A DNA stretch of 64,000 nt, taken from Sipunculus nudus. Taxonomy: Eukaryota; Annelida; Sipuncula; Golfingiida; Sipunculidae. Where the stretch lies: the NCBI GenBank assembly GCA_026874595.1, contig JAPPUL010000076.1:1050164-1114163 (forward strand), given 5' to 3'. Positions 8,476 to 17,861 of the stretch are shown here, one piece after another. Numbering within the stretch: the first letter of the stretch is position 1; the number at the start of each line of letters is the position of its first letter. A program made the translations under genes and the position numbers. The notes beneath the pieces are model-generated. The model made no database searches and was not told where the DNA came from. It worked only from the letters and a program-made list of their open reading frames with translations.

Positions 8476-11400
8476 TCAGCTCAGGGTTGCACCGAGGGTG
8501 TGAATTCTCGGATAGGTCAATACGGTTCCGGTCAGCTCAGCCTTGTAGCGCACCTTGTTGCCCTGCGGATCGCTGAAGGTTCGGACCAGTGTGTATTCGG
8601 TCCAGTCTTCATCGATGGGCCGGGTATCGTCGATGGTCATGGCTTCCCATGTTTCACCGCCGTCATTGGAGGCGAACCACTGGACACTGGTGCCGCTGGG
8701 GATATCCATCTGGGTGTAGACCTTGGTGGATTCCACACCCTGTGTCAGCTCGTTCTCACGGGTCAGATAGGTTCCTGCGGTGTTGTTGAGGTAGCCGATC
8801 AGGTTGACATCCCGAAAGTTGAGCGCCGGAGTGTCATTGCCCATCCCGGTGCCGAAACGTACCCGCACCAATACGCCATTGGCCAGATTGGGCAGACGCT
8901 CTTCCTCTGCCGGAACGACCGCATCCCACGTCGAACCACCGTCGGTTGAGTATTCCCAGATCAGGTGGGTGCCCTCCGGGATGGCTGAATATTCATCGAT
9001 ATTCAGATCGGAGAACTGCACACCGCTGACCGGCTGGAACTGGACCGTGCCTTCGTTCTCGAACTCATAACCATAGAGTTTCATGGTGAGGTCGGAACCG
9101 TTGAGCGGAGTCCAGGTCTCGGCATTGGAGCTTTCCAGAAGCACACCTTCCGCATAGGTCTGGCGGGTGATGATGCCCTGACGGCCGGTCTTGCCGAGGG
9201 TGGCGGTGCGCACTTTGTAGTTGGTGCTGTTGGTCAGCAGGACCACCGCATAGCTGGTATTGGCTTCCGCATAGAACGGATCATCGAAACTGATCTTGGT
9301 TTCACCGCCGAGATTGATTTCCGACGGCGCGATCACCTTTTCAGCAAAGATGGTGTCGTTGGGCAATCCGGTGGTGACCCCTCGAATCTGAACTGTTACC
9401 GGAATGGAGGCATCCCGCTGGGTGAACTGAATCCCCACCGCCGACAGCACCCGGTTTTCGGTAAAGCTGAAGGTCTGCGCCAATGGATCGCGGCGGACAA
9501 AGATGGTGCGGGTTCTCCAGACGGTACGCACCACCGGCACACGAACGATGCGGGTGATGATATTGGTCTGAATAAAGCGCTGAATACGGGTGATCACCAG
9601 CGGGTCATTGATCTGCAGGCTGGCCCGGGCGGTGTACTGACCATCGGCCATCTCCACGATGCGGTTGCCATTCCGGGCTTCCGTCGGCACCGTGAAAGAG
9701 GCGGTCACACGTCCGGCATCGTCACTGACCAGATTGCTGGCCATGACACGACCGTCACAGCGCAGGACAATCCCGGAGCGATCCGGCGTGAAGTTGATCC
9801 CTGTCACCGCAATGCCGGTCTGACCACGGCGGCCGATATTGGGCGTGACCTGCAGCATGGCAGGCGGCTTTTCAAAAACCGCATACGGATTGATGTTGCG
9901 TTCCTCGGACCAATCATTCTGTTCGAGAATCACCTGTTCCGATCCCGGCAACAGTGCCAGACTGCCGAAGAAGCTGGCATCGCTGCTTCCCGAATCCACC
10001 TCAAGAGGATTGGAAATGGCCGAACGATCCGGAGAGGCAAACTTGCCCAGTTCGTTTACCCGGGCATCCCACTCGGCGTGATAGATATCCGACTGCGCCG
10101 TATTGGAAAAGTCATCCGAATAGATGCCTTTCTTGGACTGAGCGTCGCGGTTCTGCAACTCGTTGTTCATCTGATACTGGGCATCGTTGTATTTCAGGTC
10201 CTCCACATCTTTGATGATGTCATGGATCTGATCCATGGTGATGCGGGTGAGCCCGAAATTGCGGATGGTCATATCGGTGGAGTTGGGCGGGCAGTCGATG
10301 CTGCACAAACCCAGCGTATCCTCCGGAACGATCGGCAGCTTGGGAAAATCCGCCGGAGCACCTTCGAGTCGTTTGATCTCCCGGGTAGTGGCGTAGATGA
10401 TGTCCTTGCGGCCGAGGAAATAATCGTAATCGATACTGCAGTTGGAGCCGTTGACCGGTTCATCGCCCAACGCTCCGCGACCGAAGTTGACCACATTAAG
10501 ATTACCCAGCTCGATCTGGGTCATCGACATGGAAACTGCCGCCGAACTGCTGGCCGGTGGATTGGATGCCACGGGTTCGTCCACCGCATCATCGATATAA
10601 GAGATGGCTTCACTACCCAGCTCCTTGATGCGCTGGAAGTCGGTTCTGGAGCCGTTAGTCGTGGCCCGGTAAACCCGATAGCCGGTGGCACCGTTGACCG
10701 GCAGCCATGAAAGACGGTTCATCTCCCCGGCCAGTGTCATTCTTGAAAGCACGCTGCCGGAGTTGAAGGCGGTTTCACCCGAGCCGTCAAAAGCGGTCAC
10801 CACGTAATGATAGGTCCCGGCCGTCGGATGGGCCGTAATACCGAACCAACCGCCGTCCACATAATCCTCGCCTTTGATCATCTGTTTGGTGTAGGTCCAG
10901 CGCACGGTGTAGGTGGTACCGATGGCCGGTTCATTGCCCGAACCGATCCAGTCCACATGGTTGCCGGACTGCTGCCAATCGATGCCTTCCTGAAAAATGG
11001 TGGCACCCTGACTGACCTCCAGAATATCCACGACCGGATTGGGATCGAGCAGATCCTCTCCGCCGCCGACCGAACCACGGGTCACATTGGCAGTCATCTC
11101 CACAATGGCTTCCACCTGCGTGGTTTCTTTGAGCGGCGTGGAGTTGACCGGGTAACGGCGCTGGCTGATGTTGTAGGTCTTCTGTTCACCACGCACCGAC
11201 TTGATGGCCACCGACTTGGGCACCAGCGTGGAGGTGGGCAGATCCCGCTGATGACGGAAGCCCTGAATGTAGGCCCGGCCCGCATTGGTAATCACCTCGA
11301 CATCGGTATCATCCACCGAACCGATAAAGCTGTCGAAACCGCTGACCAGATAGCTTCCCGCCTGATCGAAGGTACGCTCGGCAAGGTTCTGCAACAGCGA

Positions 11401-11739
11401 ATTGAGTCCTTCAGCGGCCGCAAAGGAGAGCTGATCCTCGGTAATGGAGGAAACCGTAATCCGGCTGCCGGGAAGCGTACCCAACAGGTCGCGCAGATAC
11501 AGATTGGATTTTTCCTGCACCGTTACCGTGACATCGCCGGTCTCCCGGTCGAATTTGTAAATCGGCACCACCTTACGCTCGGTCACGTTGTTGGGAAGCG
11601 TCAGGCCGGTGGTGTCGGTGGTCTTCAGGGCCAGCACCCATTTCTCGCGTTCGGCGGTGGGTTCGCCTGTGGCCGGATTGATCAGCGACGGGGTCCTGCG
11701 TGTAACCGTAATTGTATTTGAGCAACTCGGCATAGACAT
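8476..11739 (-). CDS. Large tail fibre / baseplate-distal protein (DUF4815-like), main part
   Basis: This frame carries most of the protein. True homologous sequence begins near residue 16 (PSLINPATGEPTAERE), just after a frame change at the G4 run 11690-11693. Domains read as: an N-terminal DUF4815-like region (LLGTLPGSRITVSSITEDQLSFAA, YIQGFRHQRDLPTSTLV), fibronectin-like modules (GTYHYVVTAFDGSGETAFN), an IPT/TIG-like module (PNIGRRGQTGIAVTGINFTPDRSGIVL), and C-terminal beta-rich repeats containing STDGGSTWDAV and SNDGGETWEAM. It probably extends from the baseplate and contacts the host surface. Together with 11573..12037 it would be about 1,187 aa. Confidence 0.75.
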   Translation of the reverse strand: MSMPSCSNTITVTRRTPSLINPATGEPTAEREKWVLALKTTDTTGLTLPNNVTERKVVPIYKFDRETGDVTVTVQEKSNLYLRDLLGTLPGSRITVSSITEDQLSFAAAEGLNSLLQNLAERTFDQAGSYLVSGFDSFIGSVDDTDVEVITNAGRAYIQGFRHQRDLPTSTLVPKSVAIKSVRGEQKTYNISQRRYPVNSTPLKETTQVEAIVEMTANVTRGSVGGGEDLLDPNPVVDILEVSQGATIFQEGIDWQQSGNHVDWIGSGNEPAIGTTYTVRWTYTKQMIKGEDYVDGGWFGITAHPTAGTYHYVVTAFDGSGETAFNSGSVLSRMTLAGEMNRLSWLPVNGATGYRVYRATTNGSRTDFQRIKELGSEAISYIDDAVDEPVASNPPASSSAAVSMSMTQIELGNLNVVNFGRGALGDEPVNGSNCSIDYDYFLGRKDIIYATTREIKRLEGAPADFPKLPIVPEDTLGLCSIDCPPNSTDMTIRNFGLTRITMDQIHDIIKDVEDLKYNDAQYQMNNELQNRDAQSKKGIYSDDFSNTAQSDIYHAEWDARVNELGKFASPDRSAISNPLEVDSGSSDASFFGSLALLPGSEQVILEQNDWSEERNINPYAVFEKPPAMLQVTPNIGRRGQTGIAVTGINFTPDRSGIVLRCDGRVMASNLVSDDAGRVTASFTVPTEARNGNRIVEMADGQYTARASLQINDPLVITRIQRFIQTNIITRIVRVPVVRTVWRTRTIFVRRDPLAQTFSFTENRVLSAVGIQFTQRDASIPVTVQIRGVTTGLPNDTIFAEKVIAPSEINLGGETKISFDDPFYAEANTSYAVVLLTNSTNYKVRTATLGKTGRQGIITRQTYAEGVLLESSNAETWTPLNGSDLTMKLYGYEFENEGTVQFQPVSGVQFSDLNIDEYSAIPEGTHLIWEYSTDGGSTWDAVVPAEEERLPNLANGVLVRVRFGTGMGNDTPALNFRDVNLIGYLNNTAGTYLTRENELTQGVESTKVYTQMDIPSGTSVQWFASNDGGETWEAMTIDDTRPIDEDWTEYTLVRTFSDPQGNKVRYKAELTGTVLTYPRIHTLGATLS

Positions 11740-12037
11740 AGTCCGCGCCGCTGGTGGTGGCGGGATCGTAGGTCAAGGTGGCTCCGGCGACCGCTTCCAC
11801 ATGGCCGTCGATGTAGACCATGCCCGGCGTCAGGGTGAGCACGTTATCCTGCACCGTGACATCGAGACCGCTCAGAATCGATCCTTCCTTGAAAAGGATA
11901 TCGGCAATCTTGCGGCGCTCGAGGTTGATCAGCTCCTGCTGTTCGTTGAGCTCGGAATCGAGCAGATCTCGGTCCTGATGATAGCGGATGCGTTTGTAGT
12001 TCTTGGCGGGATCGAATGTATCTCTTGAAATACTCAT
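11573..12037 (-). CDS. N-terminal part of the DUF4815-like tail fibre protein (frame-shifted)
   Basis: Opens with MSISRDTFDPAKNYKRIRYHQDRDLL and a conserved stretch (DSELNEQQELINLERRKIAD) followed by a beta-rich region (TLTPGMVYIDGHVEAV). After about residue 116 (GYTQDP) the frame degenerates into Arg/His-rich sequence, while the other frame picks up the homology. One base too many in the run of four at 11690-11693 explains this. It is either a pseudogene or a sequencing error. Confidence 0.7.
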   Translation of the reverse strand: MSISRDTFDPAKNYKRIRYHQDRDLLDSELNEQQELINLERRKIADILFKEGSILSGLDVTVQDNVLTLTPGMVYIDGHVEAVAGATLTYDPATTSGADYVYAELLKYNYGYTQDPVADQSGHRRTHRRTREMGAGPEDHRHHRPDASQQRDRA

Positions 12038-12052
12038 CTTGTTTACCTCCGG

Positions 12053-12586
12053 TTATATTTTGATGATCCCGACCAGCTCCACGCGGGTATCGGAAATCTT
12101 GTTGAAATCTGGAATGTTCTTCACTTCGTACAGGTAGCCCGGGCGCAACACCTCTCCGACCGGGTTGGTGTCCTGATGGAACACGCCGCCCATGGCCAGA
12201 TCACCGCTCACGCTGGCCACATACTCGACGTCGCCTCCGAAAAAGCCGTATTCACGAATGGTAATGCCGTTGGCCTCGGCCTCATCAAAACGAAAGAAGA
12301 TGCCGATGGTGTTGGTCTCTTCCCCGGTTTCCAGATAGCGGACACCATTGACCACCAGCGCACCTTCGGCGTCCTCCTTGAGGAAGGTCCGTTTGTAGAA
12401 TCGCTTTCTGGCCCGCTCGTTTTTGAGGGCTGTCTGCTCGATATCCGGCGCAGGCGGATTCTGCGGTTCGGTGAATGTTTCATCTCCATCCCCGATGGCG
12501 CAGTGGGTTATGCCTTCCACTGCCTGTCCCATCAGGAGCTTTGCCGTCAATACACGGCCTGATTTGACTATGAGTCCCAATGCCAT
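12053..12586 (-). CDS. Phage tail-associated structural protein
   Basis: 177 aa between the fibre gene and a smaller structural gene in the baseplate-distal operon. The sequence is beta-rich with GLIVKSGRVLTAKLLMGQAVEGITHCAIGDG near the start and a REYGFFGG motif, resembling N-terminal attachment domains of tail collar proteins. Exact family not recognised; probably a baseplate-to-fibre adaptor. Confidence 0.6.
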   Translation of the reverse strand: MALGLIVKSGRVLTAKLLMGQAVEGITHCAIGDGDETFTEPQNPPAPDIEQTALKNERARKRFYKRTFLKEDAEGALVVNGVRYLETGEETNTIGIFFRFDEAEANGITIREYGFFGGDVEYVASVSGDLAMGGVFHQDTNPVGEVLRPGYLYEVKNIPDFNKISDTRVELVGIIKI

Positions 12587-12596
12587 GGTCTTCTCC

Positions 12597-13058
12597 TTAT
12601 GTTTGAATCTCGTGTTCTTCGTTGATAATCACATTGAAAATGGTCAGCCCCGCGTCGGCGGAACGGCCAAACTGCTGCTCCAGATGCTGGGCGGTATCGG
12701 CCGTCAATGCCCGAGAACCGCTGATCCTGAGTGCTGTATCCAGCATTGCCTGCCGGGGATGCGTCACCCGGACGGCAGCAAAAGTCAGCTGTTCAAATGC
12801 CTGCGGGATGAATAGCCAGGTATCGGAGTTCCGCTCGATATTGCCCGCCACAATGACCTGATTGTCAGCCACGGTTGAACGCTGGTTTGAAGCCCTGACA
12901 GAGGCATCCGCCTGAATCACGATGGTGCGCCTTTGATCTCGGGGGCCAAACAGGTCGAAATAGGCTCCCCGCACAGGCGGCAGGTTGACCTGAAATTCGG
13001 GTCTGCGAGTACCCCGGATAACGGCAGGTCGAATGATTGCTCCCTTATGCGCGGCCAC
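12597..13058 (-). CDS. Uncharacterised phage structural protein
   Basis: 153 aa with a GTG start at 13058 that overlaps the end of the 43-aa gene upstream. Beta-rich, with RGTRRPEFQVNLPPVRGAYFDLFGP near the N-terminus. No family recognised. Its co-linearity with the tail-fibre genes suggests a minor tail protein. Confidence 0.55.
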   Translation of the reverse strand: MAAHKGAIIRPAVIRGTRRPEFQVNLPPVRGAYFDLFGPRDQRRTIVIQADASVRASNQRSTVADNQVIVAGNIERNSDTWLFIPQAFEQLTFAAVRVTHPRQAMLDTALRISGSRALTADTAQHLEQQFGRSADAGLTIFNVIINEEHEIQT

Positions 13059-13176
13059 GGCGTATCCTCCCGGTCATTTTGAAAGCCGTTCCCTTGTTGA
13101 GATTGGCCAGCGGTTGCGGAACACGCCGACCTTTCACTTGGGTTGTGGGTTTGATTTGTCCTTTAACAACAGCCAT
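13045..13176 (-). CDS. Small basic phage protein (43 aa)
   Basis: An ATG at 13176 has AAGGAGT 8 nt upstream, and the frame ends at TAA 13045-13047. The product is strongly basic (MAVVKGQIKPTTQVKGRRVP and a C-terminus rich in Arg). It begins 5 bp after the stop of the upstream gene and overlaps the next gene by 14 bp, which supports real translation. Function unknown. Confidence 0.6.
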   Translation of the reverse strand: MAVVKGQIKPTTQVKGRRVPQPLANLNKGTAFKMTGRIRRGRA

Positions 13177-13181
13177 GAGCC

Positions 13182-14171
13182 TTACTCCTTAATCGCACAC
13201 CAGCCGCCGCCGGAGAGGTTGAATACCCGATAGGAATCCGAGCCGATTTCGACGGTATCCTCGGAGGCCACGTTGGCTCCGCCGGTGGCATAGATTTCGA
13301 TAAGTTCCCCGCGCAGCTCCTGATAACTGTCAGCGCCGTTCATGCTGACCAGCCATGGGAAAAGAATGGTGGTGTCGTAGCGACGTTCCGGGTCGGTATC
13401 GCTTTGCAGGTTGCCGTGGGCCGCACCACAACGACCACGCTGCCCGCTGGCGGAAGTCCAGCCGTCGAACTTGTTCACGGCATAAAAGGTGTTTGGCATG
13501 TTGTAGTAACCTGTGATGACAGGCTGCGGGTCCTCGCCGATCTTGGCTCCGGCGGCATAATCGCTGGCGAGTGTTTCGAAGGTGACGGTATTGGGCGTGG
13601 CAACCGTATCGATGGCGGTAATTTTGACTCGCTCGATATTGGCGTCGTCCTTGATGATGTAATGCTGATCGGGCGTGAAGATCGATGCATCGTTGACCTG
13701 CGCCACCACGGCGCTGCCGTTGACAATCGCGGCCTGGGTGATGGCAACCGCCGAGGACCAGAACCGTTTGATGGAGCCGCTGTAATGGCCGTAATAGGTC
13801 GAGACAATCTTGCTGACGACAAATACATGGTCGAGGTCGGCATACAGCCAGTAGATGAATTCGGCGGTGTCCTCCGCCCGGAGATAGGTGTAGGAGCTGT
13901 AGAACGCTTCGCCTGCACCGGTCTGGGTGGTGTTGTCCCAATACTGGAAAGCGGCCACTTCAATGCGGCCGGAGCTCTGTCCAATCTGGAAGCGCAGATA
14001 GATATCTTCGGCTCCGGATTCCCCGGTTGATTTGAATACATAGTACGGCCGGGCATCGGCGGACTGGTCGTCATGCAATGTCCAGCCAACGGTCGTGACC
14101 AGAAAATCTTTGATCTTGTTCAGCAGGTCCAATCGGCCGCTGGCGGTTCCCTGAATACTTTGATAAGCCAT
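13182..14171 (-). CDS. Phage tail / baseplate-associated structural protein
   Basis: 329 aa. The N-terminal ~120 residues (SGRLDLLNKIKDFLVTTVGWTLHDDQ, then EDIYLRFQIGQSSGRIEVAAFQYWD) and the C-terminus (GRCGAAHGNLQSDTDPERRYDTTILFPWLVSMNG) resemble proteins found between tail protein I and the fibres of other myophages. Catalytic motifs are absent. Most likely a virion structural protein. Confidence 0.6.
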   Translation of the reverse strand: MAYQSIQGTASGRLDLLNKIKDFLVTTVGWTLHDDQSADARPYYVFKSTGESGAEDIYLRFQIGQSSGRIEVAAFQYWDNTTQTGAGEAFYSSYTYLRAEDTAEFIYWLYADLDHVFVVSKIVSTYYGHYSGSIKRFWSSAVAITQAAIVNGSAVVAQVNDASIFTPDQHYIIKDDANIERVKITAIDTVATPNTVTFETLASDYAAGAKIGEDPQPVITGYYNMPNTFYAVNKFDGWTSASGQRGRCGAAHGNLQSDTDPERRYDTTILFPWLVSMNGADSYQELRGELIEIYATGGANVASEDTVEIGSDSYRVFNLSGGGWCAIKE

Positions 14172-14181
14172 GGTTTACTCC

Positions 14182-14775
14182 TTATAAAACGGGGTTCTCT
14201 GTTCCGGTGAGGCGCAGCTTGATGTCGATCTTGTTCTGGACGGGTGTGCCCGAAAGCACCGTGCAGCGACGCCAGAAAGAAATGGTCTGGTTGTGGGCTT
14301 TGGCTCCAAGGTTGAGCGGAGCACTCTGGGTGGCGGCATCGAGTCCGGCCTGTGTGAGCGCGAGTTTGTACCAGACCGATTCGTCGGTTTCGAACTCGTC
14401 GATCGGGTCCACCACCAGCCCTGTATAGTCGTATCCGGAATAGACCGGCACATCGGCCGCGTGGGATGCTGCCACGGTGTTGGCGACGGCGCGTCTTACG
14501 GTCAGATTGGTGGTTCCACCGCCGGAAAGAATCTGCATCTGCTCGGTGCCGATGACGATGTATTCCGCATCGGCAAAGCGCGGTTCGGTCAGTTCTATAT
14601 CGGTCTGGACGTCATCAATGGGCGCGGCGATCGTGGTCTGTTCATTGGCCACGAAAATCTGCCGGTCTTTGATTTCTCCATCCGTGCCGTTGTAGTTGTC
14701 CGCATCCGGATTGCTGAAATCGCCTTCCGAAATCTGCTGGGTCAACTGTTCATCGAGGTATAAGTGAATTGCCAT
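14182..14775 (-). CDS. Phage tail-associated structural protein
   Basis: 197 aa. Starts MAIHLYLDEQLTQQISEGDFSNPDADNYNG and contains a segment common in tail fibre adaptors (YIVIGTEQMQILSGGGTTNLTVRRAV). It sits 9 bp after the tail protein I gene and 10 bp before the next structural gene. Beta-rich; function assigned from position. Confidence 0.55.
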   Translation of the reverse strand: MAIHLYLDEQLTQQISEGDFSNPDADNYNGTDGEIKDRQIFVANEQTTIAAPIDDVQTDIELTEPRFADAEYIVIGTEQMQILSGGGTTNLTVRRAVANTVAASHAADVPVYSGYDYTGLVVDPIDEFETDESVWYKLALTQAGLDAATQSAPLNLGAKAHNQTISFWRRCTVLSGTPVQNKIDIKLRLTGTENPVL

Positions 14776-14784
14776 AATCTCTCC

Positions 14785-16359
14785 TTAAACAGGCCATTGG
14801 GTTACTTGGTATTTGTTCACAGCGCTCTCTGTCGCGGCCTCCTGCGCCTCGCTGAAATCCTGCTGACGGAAGAGCCAGCGATACGAAGGTTCGGTAAACC
14901 GGAAACCCGCCTGATTGAGTTTCATCCGGCCGATGCGGAGCGGTCGGGTCCGGTCCACGGAGAGGCGTAAAGAGGTCGTGTTCAGAGCGCGTTGGTTCAG
15001 GCTCAGAGGCACGATCCGTGGGCGTTGGAGAGAACCTGTATCCACATAGACTTCAAGCGATGCCCGTTCACCGGTGAGGTTCGCATTGGTCAAAGTCCGG
15101 TTGTTGAGGACATTCGCGTTGAGCTTGAATACAGGCCCTCTCCGACGCCAGCGGTTGATCAGATCAGATGCTTCGGTGACTCCGGCTTTACATCCGGCTG
15201 CAGCAACCAGCAGAGCGCTGCTGTGTCCGCCCTGTATCGCGTTGATAACCACATTGCCATTGAGTGGTGAGCGACCAAGCTGGAAGCATTTCCGGGTTCT
15301 CGCTTCGATGTTGAAGCCGAAGGTCTGTCTGTTCTGCAGGGCTTCCGAAGCCTCTGCCTGCAGAATTGAAAAGAGGTCTTTCTGTCTGAAGCAGTAAAGG
15401 GTTTCCGCATCGGCAAAGGACAGTTTGCTGCGGTTGAGGTGGTCAGCTGACAGGTTGAAGCCGGATTCGACAATATCGGTGAGGTAATCCCGGCCGGTAT
15501 AGATCGGGTTACAGAAGGACAACCTGTCCTCGCGGACGGAGGTGTTCACCAGCCGTCTTTCGTTGAGCGGCCTGTGATTGAGGCGCATCCTGTTTTGACG
15601 GCCATGAAAACGGGAGACTTTGTTGGCGGCCCGGTCGATTTCCGGAACCATCTCAACCGTACTGGTCAATTGCAGGTAATCGTATATCCGCTGTTTGTTG
15701 GTCAGATGACGACAGGAGCCAAGACGGCTTCTTCCCAGCACGAAGGTTTCATCGAGAAAAGCCAGAACCACACTGCGGATATGGGCGGCGTTCTGAAATT
15801 CCAGATCGGACCCGATTTCCAGAAAAGTAGCGAGCCACTGCAGGAAAAACGCCCGAGTGCCAGCCGGGTGATGAAATGACAATGCATCCCGTACACCTTC
15901 GGCCAGGTTGAGACTGTGAACCCGGTACACTCCGAGGCTGAACACATTGCCGGGGAGTTTTGCCGAGCTCAATCGGGAGCGGGAGTTCAGACGGAGAGCA
16001 CTGCGGAAGGTTTCTTCAATCTGGCCATCCCAGCCAATCGATGTAAGACTGCGCCCGATGGCCGGGATGGTTCCTTTGCGCCGGTATATTTCGACCGCCT
16101 CACGAATCAGACGACGCTGGTTTTCCGGCGTGTCCGTGCCGTCATAGCGGTGACCCACCAGATATGCGAGCAAGGGAAGAAACCGCTCGTCACAGCGCTC
16201 CACATCAAATATGTCGGGGAACCTGTCGATGGCTTCCTTGATCTCGTCGAGCGTGCCTGCCGGGAGTGAAAGCAAGGAGCGAAGATCGCCGCTTTCATCC
16301 TTGTGCTCATACAACGGCGGCAGCAGATCGATGAGGTTGTTCTGGAACCAGTCCGCCAC
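14785..16359 (-). CDS. Phage tail protein I (baseplate periphery)
   Basis: 524 aa. The N-terminal ~180 residues match the tail protein I family of P2-like phages: LIDLLPPLYEHKDESGDLRSLL, FDVERCDERFLPLLAYLVG and RRLIREAVEIYRRKGTIPAIGRSL. The remaining ~340 residues are an unusual extension with repeated Leu-Asn-x-Arg units (LNSRSRLS, LNRSKLSFA, LNANVLNNRTLTNANLTGERASL), suggestive of pentapeptide-like or beta-helical structure. Stop and start overlap by 1 bp with the J gene upstream. Confidence 0.8.
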   Translation of the reverse strand: MADWFQNNLIDLLPPLYEHKDESGDLRSLLSLPAGTLDEIKEAIDRFPDIFDVERCDERFLPLLAYLVGHRYDGTDTPENQRRLIREAVEIYRRKGTIPAIGRSLTSIGWDGQIEETFRSALRLNSRSRLSSAKLPGNVFSLGVYRVHSLNLAEGVRDALSFHHPAGTRAFFLQWLATFLEIGSDLEFQNAAHIRSVVLAFLDETFVLGRSRLGSCRHLTNKQRIYDYLQLTSTVEMVPEIDRAANKVSRFHGRQNRMRLNHRPLNERRLVNTSVREDRLSFCNPIYTGRDYLTDIVESGFNLSADHLNRSKLSFADAETLYCFRQKDLFSILQAEASEALQNRQTFGFNIEARTRKCFQLGRSPLNGNVVINAIQGGHSSALLVAAAGCKAGVTEASDLINRWRRRGPVFKLNANVLNNRTLTNANLTGERASLEVYVDTGSLQRPRIVPLSLNQRALNTTSLRLSVDRTRPLRIGRMKLNQAGFRFTEPSYRWLFRQQDFSEAQEAATESAVNKYQVTQWPV

Positions 16360-17768
16360 TATTCGGCCCTCCGCATATCGAGGTTGACCGAGCCGAGAAC
16401 CGGTATTTCACCGCGCCCGAGTTCCACGTCCAATTGGGGCGTATAGAGATGAATATGACTGACTCCCCGAACACCATCGATCAGGGCAATGAGATCGGAT
16501 GAATGGATGGTCTGGCCGAAGTTCACCTGATCGAAGGCGAAGAAATCCGCCAGAGCCGATTCGATTCGGCTGCGCACGTTTTCCAGAGCCTCGCCCGGCC
16601 ATGCATAGACCTCACAATCGATATGAATGGGCCGGTAGACCGGGTCAAACAGCTTCACCTCGACGGTGATCACTTTGCGACGTTCCAGATAGTCAGCCAG
16701 ATCACGCTTGAGCAACCCGGACGGCATGCCGCCGCCATTGGGCGCGATGGCCAGATGGACGTTGTAATAACGGATATTCTGGCAGTCGTTGGTATCGAGC
16801 ACCTTGGCCTTGGCGACACCGGGATAGCCCTCGGCAAGCACCTTGTAGTCCTGAAGGGTTACCGCCTTCCAGAGACTGCGCAGTTCGGCTGGAGCCTGAT
16901 TACGGGCATGTTGAATGGTCTCCCGGGATGTGCCGCCTGTAGCAGCCACCGGATTGGAGATGGTCAGCGGGATTTGAGCGCCGTCGTGATAGACGGCTGA
17001 AAGAAGCTGTGTAATACGGCCCGGTCCGATATTTCCCTTGGCTCCGAGGCTTTCGAGCCAACTCACGGAAATGGTTTTCCCGGCAGCGGGAACCGCTCCG
17101 AATTGACCGTCACCAAAGAGGATGGAGGTAATGTCCAAGGCATCCGTGTCGGCCATGAAGTGAAGGCTGTCGCCGTCGCTTTCCTGAAAATGGCGGACCT
17201 CGCTCCAGGTATCGTCATCGATAAGAACACGGATGGTTGCCTGTGCGATGGATGCACCGCTCAGATGAAACCTCTGCCACGGCTTTCCGGTCGCTTCCAG
17301 CTCCTCGGATTTACGGATTCCCTGACGGGCGTGAATGTCGACGGAGAGTTCACCACGGGGAATGAAGGCATCATCCACGGTTTCAAAGTCGGCCTTGCCA
17401 TCCTCGAGCAGCGCCCGGCACTGAGTCCCTGCCGGAATCGGCAGATCAAAATCAAGCGGAGCAGCCAGTGAAAAACGAATGGTGGTCGTGGAAGAGACCG
17501 GCGTATCCAGCTGATAGCCGATGAGTTTGCAGAGATTGATTACGTTCTGACGTTGGCGGGCCGTGGGCAGAAATGCCTCGGCGGCCTGCGCGTCCAGATA
17601 ATAGGCCAGCATGTCACCGACACCACAGAACAGTTCCAGCAGAACCACCCCAAGGTCGGAGTGATTGAAATCGGTCCAGCGGTCTGTCAGCTGCGGCACT
17701 TTGGCCAGCAGTTCCTGCCGGATCGATTCATAATCCTTGTTGATATATTCAATGCTTGCGCGGCCCAT
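16359..17768 (-). CDS. Baseplate J-like protein
   Basis: 469 aa. The baseplate_J family forms the wedge ring of contractile tails. Characteristic segments are FNHSDLGVVLLELFCGVGDMLAYYLDAQAAEAFLPTA in the N-terminal 80 residues, and the C-terminal VEVKLFDPVYRPIHIDCEVYAWPG...SRIESALADFFAFDQVNFGQ. It is the first gene of a late block preceded by the 31-bp phage element. GGAGG lies 6 nt before the ATG. Confidence 0.85.
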   Translation of the reverse strand: MGRASIEYINKDYESIRQELLAKVPQLTDRWTDFNHSDLGVVLLELFCGVGDMLAYYLDAQAAEAFLPTARQRQNVINLCKLIGYQLDTPVSSTTTIRFSLAAPLDFDLPIPAGTQCRALLEDGKADFETVDDAFIPRGELSVDIHARQGIRKSEELEATGKPWQRFHLSGASIAQATIRVLIDDDTWSEVRHFQESDGDSLHFMADTDALDITSILFGDGQFGAVPAAGKTISVSWLESLGAKGNIGPGRITQLLSAVYHDGAQIPLTISNPVAATGGTSRETIQHARNQAPAELRSLWKAVTLQDYKVLAEGYPGVAKAKVLDTNDCQNIRYYNVHLAIAPNGGGMPSGLLKRDLADYLERRKVITVEVKLFDPVYRPIHIDCEVYAWPGEALENVRSRIESALADFFAFDQVNFGQTIHSSDLIALIDGVRGVSHIHLYTPQLDVELGRGEIPVLGSVNLDMRRAE

Positions 17769-17798
17769 TGTGCCTCCGGTTCATTCGTCGTTTTTAAA

Positions 17799-17817
17799 GC
17801 GGAGCGATAAACTCCGC
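17799..17817 (-). other. 5' leader hairpin of the baseplate J transcript
   Basis: The inverted repeat GCGGAG - 7 nt - CTCCGC lies between the phage promoter element and the J start codon. On the minus strand it is followed by TTTAAAAA. If transcription starts 6-8 nt after the element, the hairpin is at the extreme 5' end of the mRNA. It could stabilise the message or act as a weak attenuator. Confidence 0.45.
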
Positions 17818-17826
17818 ACACGCCGA

Positions 17827-17857
17827 TTACTTACCGGAAGCAGTCTGGAAGTGTCGG
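17827..17857 (-). promoter_or_regulatory. Phage late promoter element, copy upstream of baseplate J
   Basis: Minus-strand sequence CCGACAC, 10 bp, CTTCCGGTAAGTAA. Its 3' end is 58 bp before the J start codon, and its 5' end lies 4 bp beyond the stop of the gp25-like gene. It is one of seven copies with identical spacing. Confidence 0.75.
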
Positions 17858-17861
17858 AGGT

